Notes under the pieces: generated by a model
What the model was told of the DNA's origin: nothing
What the model saw: only the letters and a program-made list of their open reading frames with translations
Databases searched by the model: none
Part shown: positions 32,828 through 44,265 of the stretch, in pieces
Layout of the letters: each line of letters opens with the position of its first letter
How positions within the stretch are numbered: the first letter of the stretch is position 1
Made by a program: the position numbers and the translations under genes
Assembly: GCA_023374025.1 (NCBI GenBank)
Contig: SIJG01000030.1
Span: 336,352-400,351 of the forward strand
DNA: 64,000 bases
From: Heterodera schachtii
Taxonomy: Eukaryota > Nematoda > Chromadorea > Rhabditida > Heteroderidae
Reading direction: 5' to 3'

Positions 32828-33624
32828 TTAATTTTTGGTTTTCCATTTGCTTAGCGAGCGTGGAGAGATTTTCAAAAATTCAGCAATTTCTTTGTCAATC
32901 AATGCAGGATTTCCTTTCTTTATTTCCTCATAAATATTCATTTTGCAAATTTTTTCTTCATTAGAAAAGCGATTTCCATCTAAAAAATATAATTTAAAAA
33001 TTAAAAAATAATAATAATTACTTTTGTTCATTTCAATGCCAAATTCCTTTTTCCATTTAATGAATGTTTCTTTACCAATGCCCAATTCTTTCGCAAATTG
33101 CTTCTGTTTTCCATAGTTTGACATTCTTTTAAATTCATCAATTCGTTCAATAAATTCCTGCTTTTTAATTTCATAATAATTCTTTTTATTCCTTTTCTTT
33201 TTTTGACTTAAACCAAATTCTTTTTTCCATTTATAAATTTTCTTTCGAGAAATTCCTAATTTTTCTGCAATTTTTTGCTCAATTTTACAACTGTTTTTTT
33301 CTGATAATTCCCATTTCTCTTCACTCCTTCTTTTATCTGATGAAATTTATGAATAATTTCGCGTTTCTGAGCATTTCCAAATGAATGAACAAAACCCAAA
33401 TCATTTTGATGACAATTTTCGTTTTGGTCGCTTTGCCAATTTGAATTTTGATTGTTTTCATTTTCCTCTTTCATTTTTTCATTTTCCCATTTTTGGCCAA
33501 ATATTTCAGCAAAATCTGGCCGGATTTTTAGCTTGTTTTCACAGAAATTATAATCAACCGATAAAGATTCGTCGAATGAATTGACTATTAACAACATTAT
33601 CAAATAAAAGTAATAAATTTTCAT
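32828..33624 (-). pseudogene. Secreted helix-turn-helix family, copy 1 (frameshifted)
   Basis: Minus strand, exon 33624-33022 and exon 32979-32828 (same phase-1 intron and 152-nt last exon as copy 2). Signal peptide MKIYYFYLIMLLIVNSFDES, then IRPDFAEIFGQKWENE, a Glu/Asn-rich linker, a first HTH-like unit KIEQKIAEKLGISRKKIYKW, a second KQKQFAKELGIGKETFIKW, and a last DKEIAEFLKISPRSLSKW. One frameshift at about 33292-33299 (a run of seven T on the plus strand) breaks the frame between linker and first HTH. Being in a homopolymer it could be an assembly error. The upstream 0.3 kb resembles that of copy 3. Confidence 0.7.
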
Positions 33625-34019
33625 TTTCAGAAAAAAAAAAATAAATTGCTTTTGCCTTTTTTAATGAAATGGTGACTTTAAAAAAATATAAATTCCATGA
33701 ATATATGAAAATATGTTTTAATCAAAATAATACGTGGAAAATATATATTAGATGCATATAATTATTATTAATATAAGTAAAATATTATTTAAAATTTAAT
33801 GAATGTGGATAAAGATAAAAATGATTATCCCTGTAGAAAACAGAGAAACCAAAAATTTTATGCGAAATTTATAAATTTTCGTTGCTATAATGCCAAATAA
33901 TTACTTATTTTTCACGAAAACAGAAAACGAAAAAAAGAAATAAAAATAAAACCCAAAATTTTTTTTTACAAATTTACGAATAGTGAAACGCGCAAATTGG
34001 CAAATTGTAATTTAAATAC

Positions 34020-34540
34020 TAATGTTTTCAAAATCACTGAGTGCTGGAGTTAAGAAAATTTACAAAAAATTTTCATTTTTTTCAAATTTTATGGCATAAT
34101 TAAACTATTATAATGAATCAAGATTTTTTGATAAAAATTTCATCAATTTGTTTTTTACTGTCCATGGCTAAAATATAATATTTAATTTTATAATTCTTCT
34201 ACTTTACTGATTGATCATATTCTTTGACAAATGCCAAATTATTTGGCAAAGCGTCTAAAAATTTTTTCGAAATACCCCTAGAGAAAAAACTGTTAACAAA
34301 TTGAAACAACATTAGTTATTGAGACTGAAATGAAAATGAAGAATTTACGATAATTTTTGTTTTTTCCATTTTAATAGAGTGGATGGATAGATTCCCTAAT
34401 GACAAATAAATATTTATTTTTCACGAAAATATTAACGAAAAGAATTTAAAAAACATTTTGCGGGGTCATGGAGAGCCGCTTTCATCCACTTGCACATAAC
34501 TAACAAATAAGGCGTCCACTACGGACAAAACCCAACTCGT
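34020..34540. other. AT-rich flank of copy 1
   Basis: No gene seen. The part nearest copy 1 (to about 34040) matches the flank of copy 3 around 43600-43740 (CGCAAATTGGCAAATTGTAAT), so the two were duplicated together. Confidence 0.4.
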
Positions 34541-34544
34541 ACTG

Positions 34545-34845
34545 TTTTTCGAGAAAAATGGGCATAATTTTGTTAAAGTCAACCAAATTAAACTTTCTTT
34601 GTATCACAATAGCCCTTAAAATTCTCTATCTACAAGTTAAATGCAAGAAAATTTTATTGCTTTTCAAAAAAAGTTATGACCAAAAATCGTTAAAATACTA
34701 ATTTGTCTATTACTTATTTGAAAATTGATCAAATTTTTTGAAACTTGGTATATAGATAGAGAATTTTAAGCGCTTTTGAATGATATCAAATGTTTAATTT
34801 GGTTGACTTTAACAAAAGTTATGACGTGACCATTTTTTGTCTGAA
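34545..34845. repeat. Imperfect 300-bp palindrome
   Basis: Left arm ATAATTTTGTTAAAGTCAAC then TTAAAATTCTCTATCTA; right arm TAGATAGAGAATTTTAAGCG then GGTTGACTTTAACAAAAG, with a GAATGATATCAA motif (34779). Distant member of the ATCATTCGAAAG palindrome family. A single CCCAACTCGTACT word of the Y element lies at its left edge. Confidence 0.6.
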
Positions 34846-34969
34846 AACAATACGAGGATTTTTGAATGAATTGATTAGATAAATAATGGAAAAATAAGCA
34901 TTTTTTTGAAGAATTGGACTTTGGCGAAAGCACATTCAGCTCTCTCTCTCTCTTGGTCATGATCCTCTC

Positions 34970-35060
34970 TGCCCGTGCCAACTGTTCTTCCGTTCTACTC
35001 GTGCCGCCCATGCCGTTTCGACAAGTGCCGAGCCATCCGGTGCCAAGTGTTTCATGCCAT
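34970..35060 (+). other. Possible nuclear-receptor zinc-finger remnant
   Basis: One frame reads PVPTVLPFYSCRPCRFDKCRAI. C-x2-C-x4-C with R-F-x-K is the end of the second zinc finger of nuclear hormone receptors, but the two upstream cysteines, the first finger and any splice sites are missing. GTGCC recurs six times within 100 bp, so a repeat origin is equally possible. Confidence 0.22.
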
Positions 35061-35509
35061 GCTTAATTCCGTGCCGCTCTTACCGTGCTGTCACCTAGGA
35101 CTGGTTCCCTCGGGATTTTACATTATAGTGCGGCGAAAAATTATAAATTTCGCACAAATTTTTAAGTTCCTCTGTTTTGTACAGGGATAATCATTTTTTC
35201 TTTAAAAAAATTACAAATTTTGCAATTAGACCATTTTCTATGAAAAAATAGGAGTTTTGGGGTCCCACGGTGCCGATAGGCGCCGGCGGGGAAAAAATTG
35301 GAAATTTTGACCATTTTTAAACAAGTCAATTTATAGGTCCAATTTTGAAAATTTTTGAGGAATTTCGCGTTTCGCGCAAAAATGCGAAACGCGAAAGCCC
35401 ATTGACTGTCAGTTGGCTAAAAAAGACACATTTAAAATGATTAAATATTTGTTGTTAATTACTTTAACATTTTTCTTCCCAACGGGCCCAGCACCTACTC
35501 ACTCTGCTC

Positions 35510-35656
35510 CAGGCCCGTAACCAGGAAAAATTTCGGGAGGGGCAACCGGAGCTTTTTTTTCTTCTTCGGGCCAGAAAATTTTTTTCACCATCGTTTATTT
35601 AAAATTGTCGGCGCCTGACAGCAAAAAGGCGCCGCCGGGAACTGGTTACGGGCCTG
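35510..35656. mobile_element. Short hAT-type MITE (CAGGCCCGTAACCAG)
   Basis: 147 bp with perfect ends CAGGCCCGTAACCAG / CTGGTTACGGGCCTG. Flanks CTCTGCTC (35502-35509) and CTCTGCTT (35657-35664) are an 8-bp duplication with one change. The interior has a purine strand (TTCGGGAGGGGCAACCGG) and a long version of the GC-rich hairpin. Confidence 0.82.
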
Positions 35657-36256
35657 CTCTGCTTTAATATCAAGATTGTGGAATGTTTAATTAAGAGAAT
35701 AATAGATTTCATGCAACCCGAAAAAGAGAGTAATGTAGGAAAAATGAGCAACGAAATCGGCACAAAAATTGCCAAGTTGGTAGCCAAACAAATTTTGAGC
35801 GGGTCTAATCGAATTCTTTGTGACCCTAGGAAATGTGTATAAAAGGAGGGCCGAATCCCTCACAAATCAGTTCCAAAAACTATATCATAAGTTGGGGGAT
35901 CTAATACTGGTTCTCTCCGGAATCGTAATTGTGTTCTTTGGTTTCGTTGTTTTTGTGATTTTAAATTTTTATTTCTTTTCGTTTATTGTTTTCGTGAAAA
36001 ATAAATAGGGCGTCGAAAATTATAAATTTCGCATATTTTGGTTCCTTGCTTTTCTAAGGGATAATTATTTTATCTCTCTATCCATATCACATAACTTGTA
36101 AATCAATATTTTACCAACATTAAATGATTATAACCATATAAAATAAACCACGTAATATTTTGATTAAATCATTTTAATTATTGTTAATTTATATTTTTAA
36201 ATGTCACTGTTTCAATAATAAAGCAAAACAATTTAATTATTATTAATTTTCAGAAA

Positions 36257-37062
36257 ATGAAAATCTATTATTTAAATCTTATAATATTTTTAATTGTCAA
36301 TTTATTCGACGAAACTTTATCTGTTGATAATAATTTGTGTGAAATGAATGGAAAAATTCGGCCAACTTTTGCCGAAATATTTGGCCAAAAATGGGAAAAT
36401 GAAATTGAAAATGATCAAAATGACCAAAATTCGAATTGGCAAAATGAGCAAAATGAATTAAATTCTGCTTTTCCCATTGACAGTGATCTTAACGATCATC
36501 AATTGGATGATCAACAAAAAATCGAAACTGTACATAAATTTCACGCAATAAAAGAAAGAATTAAGAAAAGGGGGAAATATTCGGCAAACCATCGCTATAA
36601 AATTGAGCAAAAAATTGCCAATAAGTTTGGAATTTATAGAAGGAAAATTTACGAATGGCAACAACAATTTGGATTAAGTCAAAAAAGGAAAACAAATCAA
36701 AAAAATTATTATGAAAAGAAAAAGAGGGAATTTATTGAACGAATTGATGAATTTAAAAGAATGTCAAACTATGGAAAACAGAAGCAATTTGCGAAAGAAT
36801 TGGGCATTGGTAAAGAAACATTCATTAAATGGAAAAAGGAATTTGGCATTGAAATGGGCAAAAGTAATTATTTATTTATTTTTTTAAATTTTTAAATTAT
36901 ATTTTTTTAGATGGAAAGCGCTTTTCTAATGAAGAAAAAATTTGCAAAATGAATATTTATGAGGAAATAAAGAAAGGAAATCCTGCATTGATTGACAAAG
37001 AAATTGCTGAATTTTTGAAAATCTCTCCACGCTCGCTAAGCAAATGGAAAACCAAAAATTAA
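36257..37062 (+). CDS. Secreted protein with three helix-turn-helix-like units, intact copy 2
   Basis: Exon 36257-36863 and exon 36911-37062 (GT-AG, phase 1) encode 252 aa. ATG follows TTTTCAGAAA, an acceptor suited to trans-splicing. Residues 1-22 form a signal peptide (MKIYYLNLIIFLIVNLFDET). Then GKIRPTFAEIFGQKWENE, a Gln/Asn/Asp-rich linker to about 90, a basic helix (HAIKERIKKRGKYSA), and three related units ending in an exposed Trp: IANKFGIYRRKIYEWQQQFG, FAKELGIGKETFIKWKKEFG and IAEFLKISPRSLSKWKTKN. The pattern A..LGI...T/K I..WKKEFG is that of homeodomain-like helix-turn-helix repeats in transposase and Psq-type proteins. There is no transmembrane segment after the signal. A secreted, basic, potentially DNA-binding protein in a plant-parasitic nematode would be a candidate effector; that is inference. 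Family not recognised. Confidence 0.72.
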
Positions 37063-37234
37063 GAAATCGTTTATTTCTATTTTTCCTCTTTTTTTAATTT
37101 TCCATTTTATTTCAAAATTTACTTTTTTTCAGACCTCCAATTTTTGGCATATTAAATGCTTCTTCAATCGAGAATGAATCCATTTTTTGTTTGTTGACCC
37201 TCCCTCCACCCACTCCCGGTTTACCTCACTTGGG

Positions 37235-37588
37235 CGGCACGATTGGGCCCCATACGTTTGGGCCCCAGAACTTTTTTGTCATAACTTTTTTCTTTGTCAC
37301 CCAAATCCAATAAACTTGGTATCATTCGAAAGCTTAACATGTTTCGTAGCTTTTTCTAAGCCATTGCTTCGCGATTTGACAATTACCATAAAAGTTATAC
37401 ATGAAAGCGAAAAAGTCGAAATTTTGGTTTTTTTTTAAATAAATTTTTCCCAGGCTTAAAAATCTATTAGCTGTTTGTAAGGCTAATAGAGCACCTAAGA
37501 GCTTTCGAATGATACCAACAATGTTGGATTTTGATTTACAAAGAAAAAAGCCATAATGGAAAAGCATGCTGGGGGTCCAACCGTGCCG
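37235..37588. mobile_element. Palindromic element of the ATCATTCGAAAG family
   Basis: Ends CGGCACGATTGGGCCCC / GGGGGTCCAACCGTGCCG. The left arm holds TTGGTATCATTCGAAAGCTT, the right arm GAGCTTTCGAATGATACCAA, each next to AACTTTTTTCTTTGTCA. About 350 bp, non-coding. Found 120 bp downstream of copy 2. Confidence 0.75.
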
Positions 37589-38024
37589 ACTATTGGAAAC
37601 GATTGAAATTGAGTCGAAGAATTGGGGCTTTTTAATTGGGGACCAAGACCTTTAGCTTTTGGATCGGGAATTTGGAAAACTCTTTATAATATCAATTCCA
37701 AACAAATTAAAAGACAATTACACAATTCGAATCAAAGCGTCGGAAGAGATGAAGAACAAATATTTGAGAATCGGAGAGAAGAGAGACCAGAACATATATT
37801 AATTAACAAATGAGAAGAAAAGTAATTGAAAAATGAGATCATAATGCCAACATAATTTAAAATCACAAACAAAAAGTCAAATATTCAAACACTGCCCAAC
37901 TGAGCGAGTCCGCCCCCTCCTCCTTCCCCTTCGCCCTTGCAAAATTTCAAAAAAATTCATCCATGAAACCGCATTTTCTCAGGGATGGCTAGAGAAATTT
38001 TTAAAAATTTCGTCGGGTAATTTT

Positions 38025-38735
38025 CTAAAATAAAATTAAAAAAAAAGAAAACAATCTCCCATTAATATCAATAATCCCCATATGTGGAAGATATTGCATT
38101 GGTCCGAGCAATGCACTTTTGGCATTATTATAATCGTAGTTGCACATCGTATCGGTTAAGAGTGAATCAGGAGTTGCGATACTGAAGCCCCCTGTAAATA
38201 AAAACAAAAACGAAAATGGTAGAGATCGGCAATTAGAAAAAAGCCTGGACCTGGATTTCCTGGACAAAAATCCAAAAAAATCCTGGTCCAGGAAAATCCA
38301 GGCTCCTCAAGACCTGGATCCAGCTTTTAATTTCTTAAATGAAGTAAAAATAAATAGGAATTCTTTTTTTTTCAAATTTAATTTAATGCTAATTAGAAAA
38401 CCGCTAATTTTGTGTATTTGGCACATTTATCTGATTTCCACACATCATTATTATTTATGGTGTAATTTTTGTGTACACACCCTGCTCCAAAGCTCGGCGC
38501 TTCCACCGAAACCACAATGCCAACCAAAACAATGATCAGCGATCGGAAGAGACGGATTTCTTCAAAAAAATAAAATAAATAATTTAGAAAATATTTTGCA
38601 AAAAAAACAAACAAAAAAACAGGCACCAATTTTGCCGGTTGGGTGACTGATCAGAATCGCGGTGAGCAGTTGTCCGAAGAACAATGTCCCAATCAGAGAC
38701 AATTGGTCGACTAAATATAAATAAGACATTTCAAA
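38025..38735 (-). other. Possible exons of an unrecognised membrane or secreted protein
   Basis: Three coding-looking minus-strand pieces: about 38704-38645 (LIGTLFFGQLLTAILISH), 38580-38400 (RSLIIVLVGIVVSVEAPSFG then CVHKNYTINNNDVWKSDKCA) and 38190-38060 (GFSIATPDSLLTDTMCNYDY then LGPMQYLPHMGIIDING). The last has a TTTACAG acceptor. The phase between the last two does not close, and a CCTGGACCTGGATTTCC repeat (38240-38330) sits between them, so the gene may be broken. Two hydrophobic segments are visible. No family recognised. Confidence 0.35.
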
Positions 38736-39131
38736 TCAGTGCATGACAGACACTCAAGTGATCAAAATCAATTAGTCATCAATCAATTAATTTTACATGG
38801 ATTGCAATTAATTCCGATCATCGAATATTTATTTCAATTTATTTTCATCCCATCCATTCCCAATTTAATTGAATATATTCTTTTAATTCTGGGGAGCCGT
38901 AAAAATCAAAATGACTCCCAAAAACAGACTAATTTCCTTGAATAATTAATTACGCCCTTCTAAAGAGGGACACACTCATTATGTCCTTGTAATTAGCCAT
39001 TTATTTCGGCGTCCTTAAACAAAGGTACGAATCTCATTAACCATTATTTTGTCATGATTTTTCCCACTTCTTAATCCTGTTCTTGACCTTTTCATTTCCC
39101 AAAAAATTTTCTACTAAAATGCCAAAACGGG

Positions 39132-39344
39132 TTAAAATTCGGGACCGATACCGAATCCGTGTGCGGGCTTTTCCGTTTCCGTGTCCGAGTTGCGCGGGTG
39201 ATCATGTCCGAAGGGGCCAGTTGCATCCCGTTCAGCTTTTCCCATGTTGGGGATTTCGTTTTCGTCAGTAGGGGCATGGTTGGGCATGAACAGTTCAGGT
39301 TGGGTGACGTGCACAAAAAACAATACGAAAAAGGCACAGACCAT
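39132..39344 (-). CDS. Possible small secreted protein (70 aa)
   Basis: ATG at 39344; a signal-peptide-like start MVCAFFVLFFVHVTQ precedes a hydrophilic Pro/Asp/His-rich stretch (HAPTDENEIPNMGKAERDAT, HDHPRNSDTETEKPAHGFG) and a stop at 39132. The region is much richer in GC than its flanks. It might be a gene or another GC-rich repeat, since TTTCCGTTTCCGTGTCCG words occur on the plus strand. Low certainty. Confidence 0.28.
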   Translation of the reverse strand: MVCAFFVLFFVHVTQPELFMPNHAPTDENEIPNMGKAERDATGPFGHDHPRNSDTETEKPAHGFGIGPEF

Positions 39345-39462
39345 GAATATTTGCTAATTAATTAAATATTAAATTAATACGATTTAATTTATTTACTATT
39401 AAAAATATATTTTTTTATTTTATGAATATAATATTTATTCCTGAATGATCAAATGAAATGAA

Positions 39463-39642
39463 ATGAATGAAAGTGTTGTGATGGAAGCAGTGAATTCCGT
39501 CGTTGGACCAATCACTGAATTTTCTGTGTCGACGTGTAAAAAAGTGGTGAAAAAGGGGGAAAAGCCATCAATAGAAGAAAAAACGGACGAACGACCACAC
39601 ATTTTGCAGCAGAGATTGTGGACACCGATAAACGACAAGTAA
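39463..39642 (+). CDS. Hypothetical 59-aa ORF or first exon
   Basis: ATG at 39463 opens a coding-like frame: MNESVVMEAVNSVVGPITEF, then STCKKVVKKGEKPSIEEKTD and ILQQRLWTPIND, with TAA at 39640. A CAA|GTAATA donor at 39638 suggests a first exon that continues elsewhere. Mixed codon use and an amphipathic N-terminus look real. No family recognised, no downstream exon found. Confidence 0.38.
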   Translation: MNESVVMEAVNSVVGPITEFSVSTCKKVVKKGEKPSIEEKTDERPHILQQRLWTPINDK

Positions 39643-41180
39643 TATATTTATTTATTTTACAAATTGGCCAAATCATCACAAATCATTTGTCGACAAATTT
39701 TCCACCACTTTTTCATCGGACATTTTGGCCTGAATATGAATGAATGCATAATTAATTATTATTCAAATGAAAATAATAAATTATTATACGAATTTGTGAT
39801 TGTAAACAAAAAGATAAAATTGTTAAGGCTCTGATAGAATAAAGCATAGAAAACGTGGTTATTTATCTTCTTCATTGGCGCCATTTGTTGTTGTTTGTTT
39901 TGTCCATTAATGATGTTAAAAGTCTCCGTTAAAGATTCATAATTTTTGCTTTTTGGTCTCGATATTTTAAAGCTATTAAGCGCCGTCGCCGGGCATTTCA
40001 ATAACCAGAGACTATCCCATTCGGCCTTCCAATTTTATGGCTCTTAATGCCTCGGCTTTAAAGCGTTTTATCCGTCCGCTGGCTTAATCTTTACAATTCC
40101 ATCTTCATTTTTCCATTTTTGTACGTTTATCCGTTGGTCCCCGTCCAATCATATGGGGCGTCCGTCACTGACCATTGACCTCAACCTTCTCAGCATTTTC
40201 TTTTCAGATTTATTGTACAAAATAGGTCATTATTGTCAGTCATCAATTCGTGCTGAATGCGCTGAGTCATTCCACAAAAAATCAATTTTAAAAAAATATT
40301 TATTATTATTATTATTATTATTGTGCATATATGTAGGAGGATTTGTGTATTTTTATGTTTTTTTCATAGTTTTTTTGCATACGTATATTTATTGGATTAG
40401 ATTTTTTAAATTAGGACGTTTGGTTTTTAAAAAATCAAACTTTTGGACCAAAAATCAGGAACGTAACTTAAATAGTATTAATATAATGAATAAAAATTTA
40501 TTTAAAATTACTACATATATCAATATCAAACCTTTTTTACGCTTATCGAGCTTATTTTTCCAAAATTTTGCGCCCGTAATTTGAATTATAGCCACAAAAC
40601 GCAACGAAGGGTGCTATGTCATTTCGCGACAAATGCAAAAATGGTGTAAAAATGGGGCGTTTCGCGACAGTGCAAAAACGGGCACTCCGCGAAACGTGCA
40701 AATTTAACCGAAAGAGACCCCGCCTCAAGCAAATAAATTTCAAAAAATTTTCATCAAAATGCATAGATTAATGATTATTTAAACACTTTAAAAGTTCTCT
40801 ATGTAAATAATTGAGTATATTTTATTTAATGCTATTTTCCTATTTTTTTAATAAATTGAAATCTCTTAAATTTTTCTTTTTAAATTAGGGTGCCGGTCGA
40901 AAAATTTTTGAAAATAAGAACATCAAGGCCAAAAAATAAGATTTTTGGGTCAAAAATAAGAACATTTTGCAAAATTGCTATCGCTTGTATAACCTTTTAT
41001 TCAATTAATATAGAATCAACTTTCCTATTTTTCGCCTCCTATGATCATTTTTAACAATTTTGGGGAGGAAATACGCAAATCGTACATTTAATGCAATCGG
41101 GCTCAAAAAAAAAAAAAGATTTTTACGGTTTTTTTTGCGACGCATTTTTCTAAGACTTTTTTGGGAACAAGTGGAGCTGA
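39643..41180. other. AT-rich intergenic region
   Basis: No supported gene. 40590-40720 has GTTTCGCGACA and TTTCGCGACAAATGC words in both orientations (a decayed small MITE). A TTA microsatellite lies at about 40300-40322. Confidence 0.4.
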
Positions 41181-41210
41181 AGGCCGGCGGTGCCGATAGG
41201 CGCCGTTGGG
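41181..41210 (-). repeat. GC-rich hairpin module
   Basis: GGCCGGCGGTGCCGATAGG then CGCCG, next to TTAACAGATTTTGTCC, the context shared by most copies. Confidence 0.7.
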
Positions 41211-41618
41211 AAATTTTTTTGAAAATTTGATGTTAACAGATTTTGTCCAAACATTGGACAAGTTTTGTGATTCTGAGCCAATTTTTAAGAAACGAAATCA
41301 GCTCAAAAGTTCAATATTTAGAGGCGAGAGTCCCAAAAATGACGAGCGTCGGCGAGAGGCAAGAGGCGAGAGTTGTCCCACCCTTCTTTTGCACACATTT
41401 TAGGATGAAATTTTTATTCCCTGACAAATGAGTGTTATTGGGGTCCATGATCAGGAATCTTTCAATTTTTGATCAATTCCGATTTCCTAATTTAATCGCT
41501 TTCGGGTCATGAATTATAATTTTTTCCAAATATATGTCAAATTCTTGATCATCGACCCCTAAAACACCGGAGAACAAAAATCAGCAAAGTTTGAAAATTT
41601 TGCGCTTTAAGTCATAAG

Positions 41619-42227
41619 TAGGGATCGTTTTTTTATGTAAATAAATATATTTTCCCTGGCTTCTCCATGCTCTAAATAGTAGGAAAAATACTTTCCTTTT
41701 TGTGTTTGCGAACAAAACGGCCTTTTATTTACATATTTTGGCATTTTTCTACATATTACATATGTACATATTTTTATAATGTTTTGGACTTTTTCGGAGT
41801 TTTTCGTACATATTTTGCAATTTTTGGAAATTTTCAAGGAATTTTTTATTAATGCCCCCAAAAATATCAAAAATTTCGCAATTTTTTTCAAAAATTTTGA
41901 GAATTTATAGAAATTTATTGTGAAAATTAAAAAATTTTTTTGAAAATGTACCTCAAAAAATCGTTTTTTTTTTTCAAAAATGGGACGTCAAAAATTTATT
42001 TTTAAAATACTAAAAGTTGATTTCTAAGCCTATTTTGTTCATTTTTATGGCATTTTGTGCTTGTTTCACTTTTTACGAAGAACTTTTTTCCAAAAAACAA
42101 TCATTAAAAAAAATTTTATTTACATGTTTTAGTACATATTAGGGGGTTTTTGTACATATTTTAGCAATTTTTACACATATTTTATTTACATATTTCGAGA
42201 TTTTTCTTACATAAAAAATGATCCCTA
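41619..42227. mobile_element. hAT-like MITE (TAGGGATC ends, TACATATTTTGG words)
   Basis: Ends TAGGGATCGTTTTTTTATGT / ACATAAAAAATGATCCCTA. The interior repeats TTTACATATTTTGGC in one orientation. Flanks (GTCATAAG / GTCACATA) match only partly. Sister of the element at 55594-55928. Confidence 0.65.
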
Positions 42228-42523
42228 GTCACATAAATAATGATCATATTCACTGAAAATGCCAAATTATTCGCATTTCCTTTTCATTTTACGTGAAAGC
42301 ATTATTTTATATTAAATATTATTATATAAAAATATAAGGGAATTAATTAAAAATAGTAATTTTTGCTCAATACTTTCTTAAAAACAGAAAAAATATAAAT
42401 TTAATTTTAAAAAATTTCAAAATTATTTTCACAAAACAGATTTATGGTTTTCAAAGTATTTTATTGAAGAAAAAAATCAGAAAAATATAATTTTAAATAA
42501 ATCAATTTGATAATTTTTTTTAA

Positions 42524-43337
42524 TCACACCTCAGAAGCGTCTTTATTTATTTTTTGTTTTTTCCATTTGCTTAGCGAGCGTGGAGAGATTTTCAAAAATT
42601 CAGCAATATCTTTGTCATTCAGTGAAAGATTTGCTTTCTTCATTTCCGCATAAATATTCATTTTGCTCATTTTTTCTTCATTCGAATACGCATTTTTAAC
42701 TAAAAATAATAATAATATAAAAAATAAAATCAAAATTCAGATTAATTTACTTTTGCCCATTTCAATGCCAAATTCCTTTTTCCATTTAATGAATGTTTCT
42801 TTACCAATGCCCAATTCTTTCGTAAATTGCTTATGTTTTCCTTTTTTGGACATTCTTTTAAACTCATCAATCCGTTCAATAAATTCCCTCTTTTTAATTT
42901 CATAATAATTCTTTTTATTCATTTTTAATTCTTTTTTCCATTTATAAATTTTCTTTTGATTAATTCCAAATTTTTTTGCAATTTTTTGTTCAATTTTATT
43001 CCAAACATTTGCCGAATATTTCCCCCTTTTCTTAATTCTTTCTTTTATTGCGTGAAATTTATGAACAATTTCGAGTTTCTGTTGATCATCCAATTGATTG
43101 TTGTTAAGATAACTGTCAATGGAAACAGCAGAATTTAATTCATTTAGATTTTGCCAATTTAAATTTTGGTCACTTTGATTATTTTCAATTTCATTTTCCC
43201 ATTTTTGGCCAAATATTTCGGCAAAAGTTGGCCGAATTTTTGCATTCTTTTTCCACAAATTATTATCAACTGAGAAACATTTGTCGAATAAAGTGACTAT
43301 TAAAATAATTATTAAAAGGTAAATTATAAATTTTCAT
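42524..43337 (-). pseudogene. Secreted helix-turn-helix family, copy 3 (frameshift in the signal peptide)
   Basis: Minus strand, exon 43337-42751 and exon 42699-42524. From about residue 12 onward the frame is open and matches copy 2: IRPTFAEIFGQKWENE, IAKKFGINQKKIYKWKKELK, FTKELGIGKETFIKWKKEFG and IAEFLKISPRSLSKW, with a longer tail KINKDASEV. One extra base near 43315 puts the ATG and first codons out of frame with the hydrophobic LLIIILIVTLFD core. Translation from the next in-frame ATG (43258) would give a 173-residue first-exon product without a signal peptide. ATG follows TTTTTCAGAAA as in the other copies. Confidence 0.7.
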
Positions 43338-43749
43338 TTTCTGAAAAATAATAATAAATTATTTTTGCTTTTTAATGAAATGGTTTCATTTAAAAAATAT
43401 AAAATTTACAATTTTATGAAAATATGAATTATTGAAATATTACATGGGTAATATTTATTTAATATTGTTAAAATATTGATTTACAATTATGAATGTGTAT
43501 ATCGGAAAAATGATTGTCCTTTAGAAAACAGAGGAATCAAAAATTTTATGCGAATTTATAATTTTTGGCCGCCTTACTATTTATTTTCACGAAAGCATTA
43601 AACGAAAAGATATAAAGATTTAAAAACCGAAAAATAATCGAAATCAAAGACCTAAAAAAAATTTTAAACTAATTTTACGAATAATCAAACCCGCAGATCA
43701 GCAAATTGTAATGTAAAAACTAATGTTTTTCAAAATTGCCGAGACAGAA

Positions 43750-43990
43750 AATTCTATCGGATTGAGAATTGGTATCATTCGAAAGCTTAACATGTTTAGA
43801 ATTATTGCTTCGAGATTAGACAAATACTAAAAAATATAACATCCAAAAAAGTATAAAATTTTAAAGTTTTCTTAAGAACTTTTCTACAGGCTAAAAATGC
43901 TAATAGAGCATTTGAAGAGCTTTCGAATGATACCAATAATTGGATTTGTTGACAATAAAAAAATTATAGTCCAAAGTCTTGGGCTGGAGC
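43750..43990. mobile_element. Palindromic element of the ATCATTCGAAAG family
   Basis: Left arm TTGGTATCATTCGAAAGCTT (43771), right arm GAGCTTTCGAATGATACCAA (43917), loop with AAATGCTAATAGAGCATTTG. The outer ends are eroded. Confidence 0.6.
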
Positions 43991-44114
43991 CGAAACGGCG
44001 GCGCCGAAACGACTTTTTCCCGTTCGAAATGGCGCCTGGCCCATGGATTTTAAGTAAATATGAATTAATCAAAATATTACGTGGAAGATATTCATTATAT
44101 GATTAAAATTATTT

Positions 44115-44265
44115 AACATTTTTCGATTTTTTGTTGATCATCCAATTGATTGTTGTTCTGAATTTTCAATGAAAACAAAAGAATTTAATTCGTTTTGATT
44201 TATTTGCCAATTCGAATTTTGGTCACTTTTATCAGTTTCATTGCTTTTCGGGTTTCATAAAATAA
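44115..44265 (-). pseudogene. Secreted helix-turn-helix family, copy 4 (linker remnant)
   Basis: Minus-strand reading SDQNSNWQ, QNELNS and, after a shift, DDQQK matches the acidic linker of copy 2 only. No signal peptide or HTH units remain. Confidence 0.6.

Noticed and set aside
39463..39642. Sec61-gamma-like small membrane protein
   Set aside because: The N-terminal helix and KKxxKP-like part look faintly similar, but the conserved transmembrane helix is absent.
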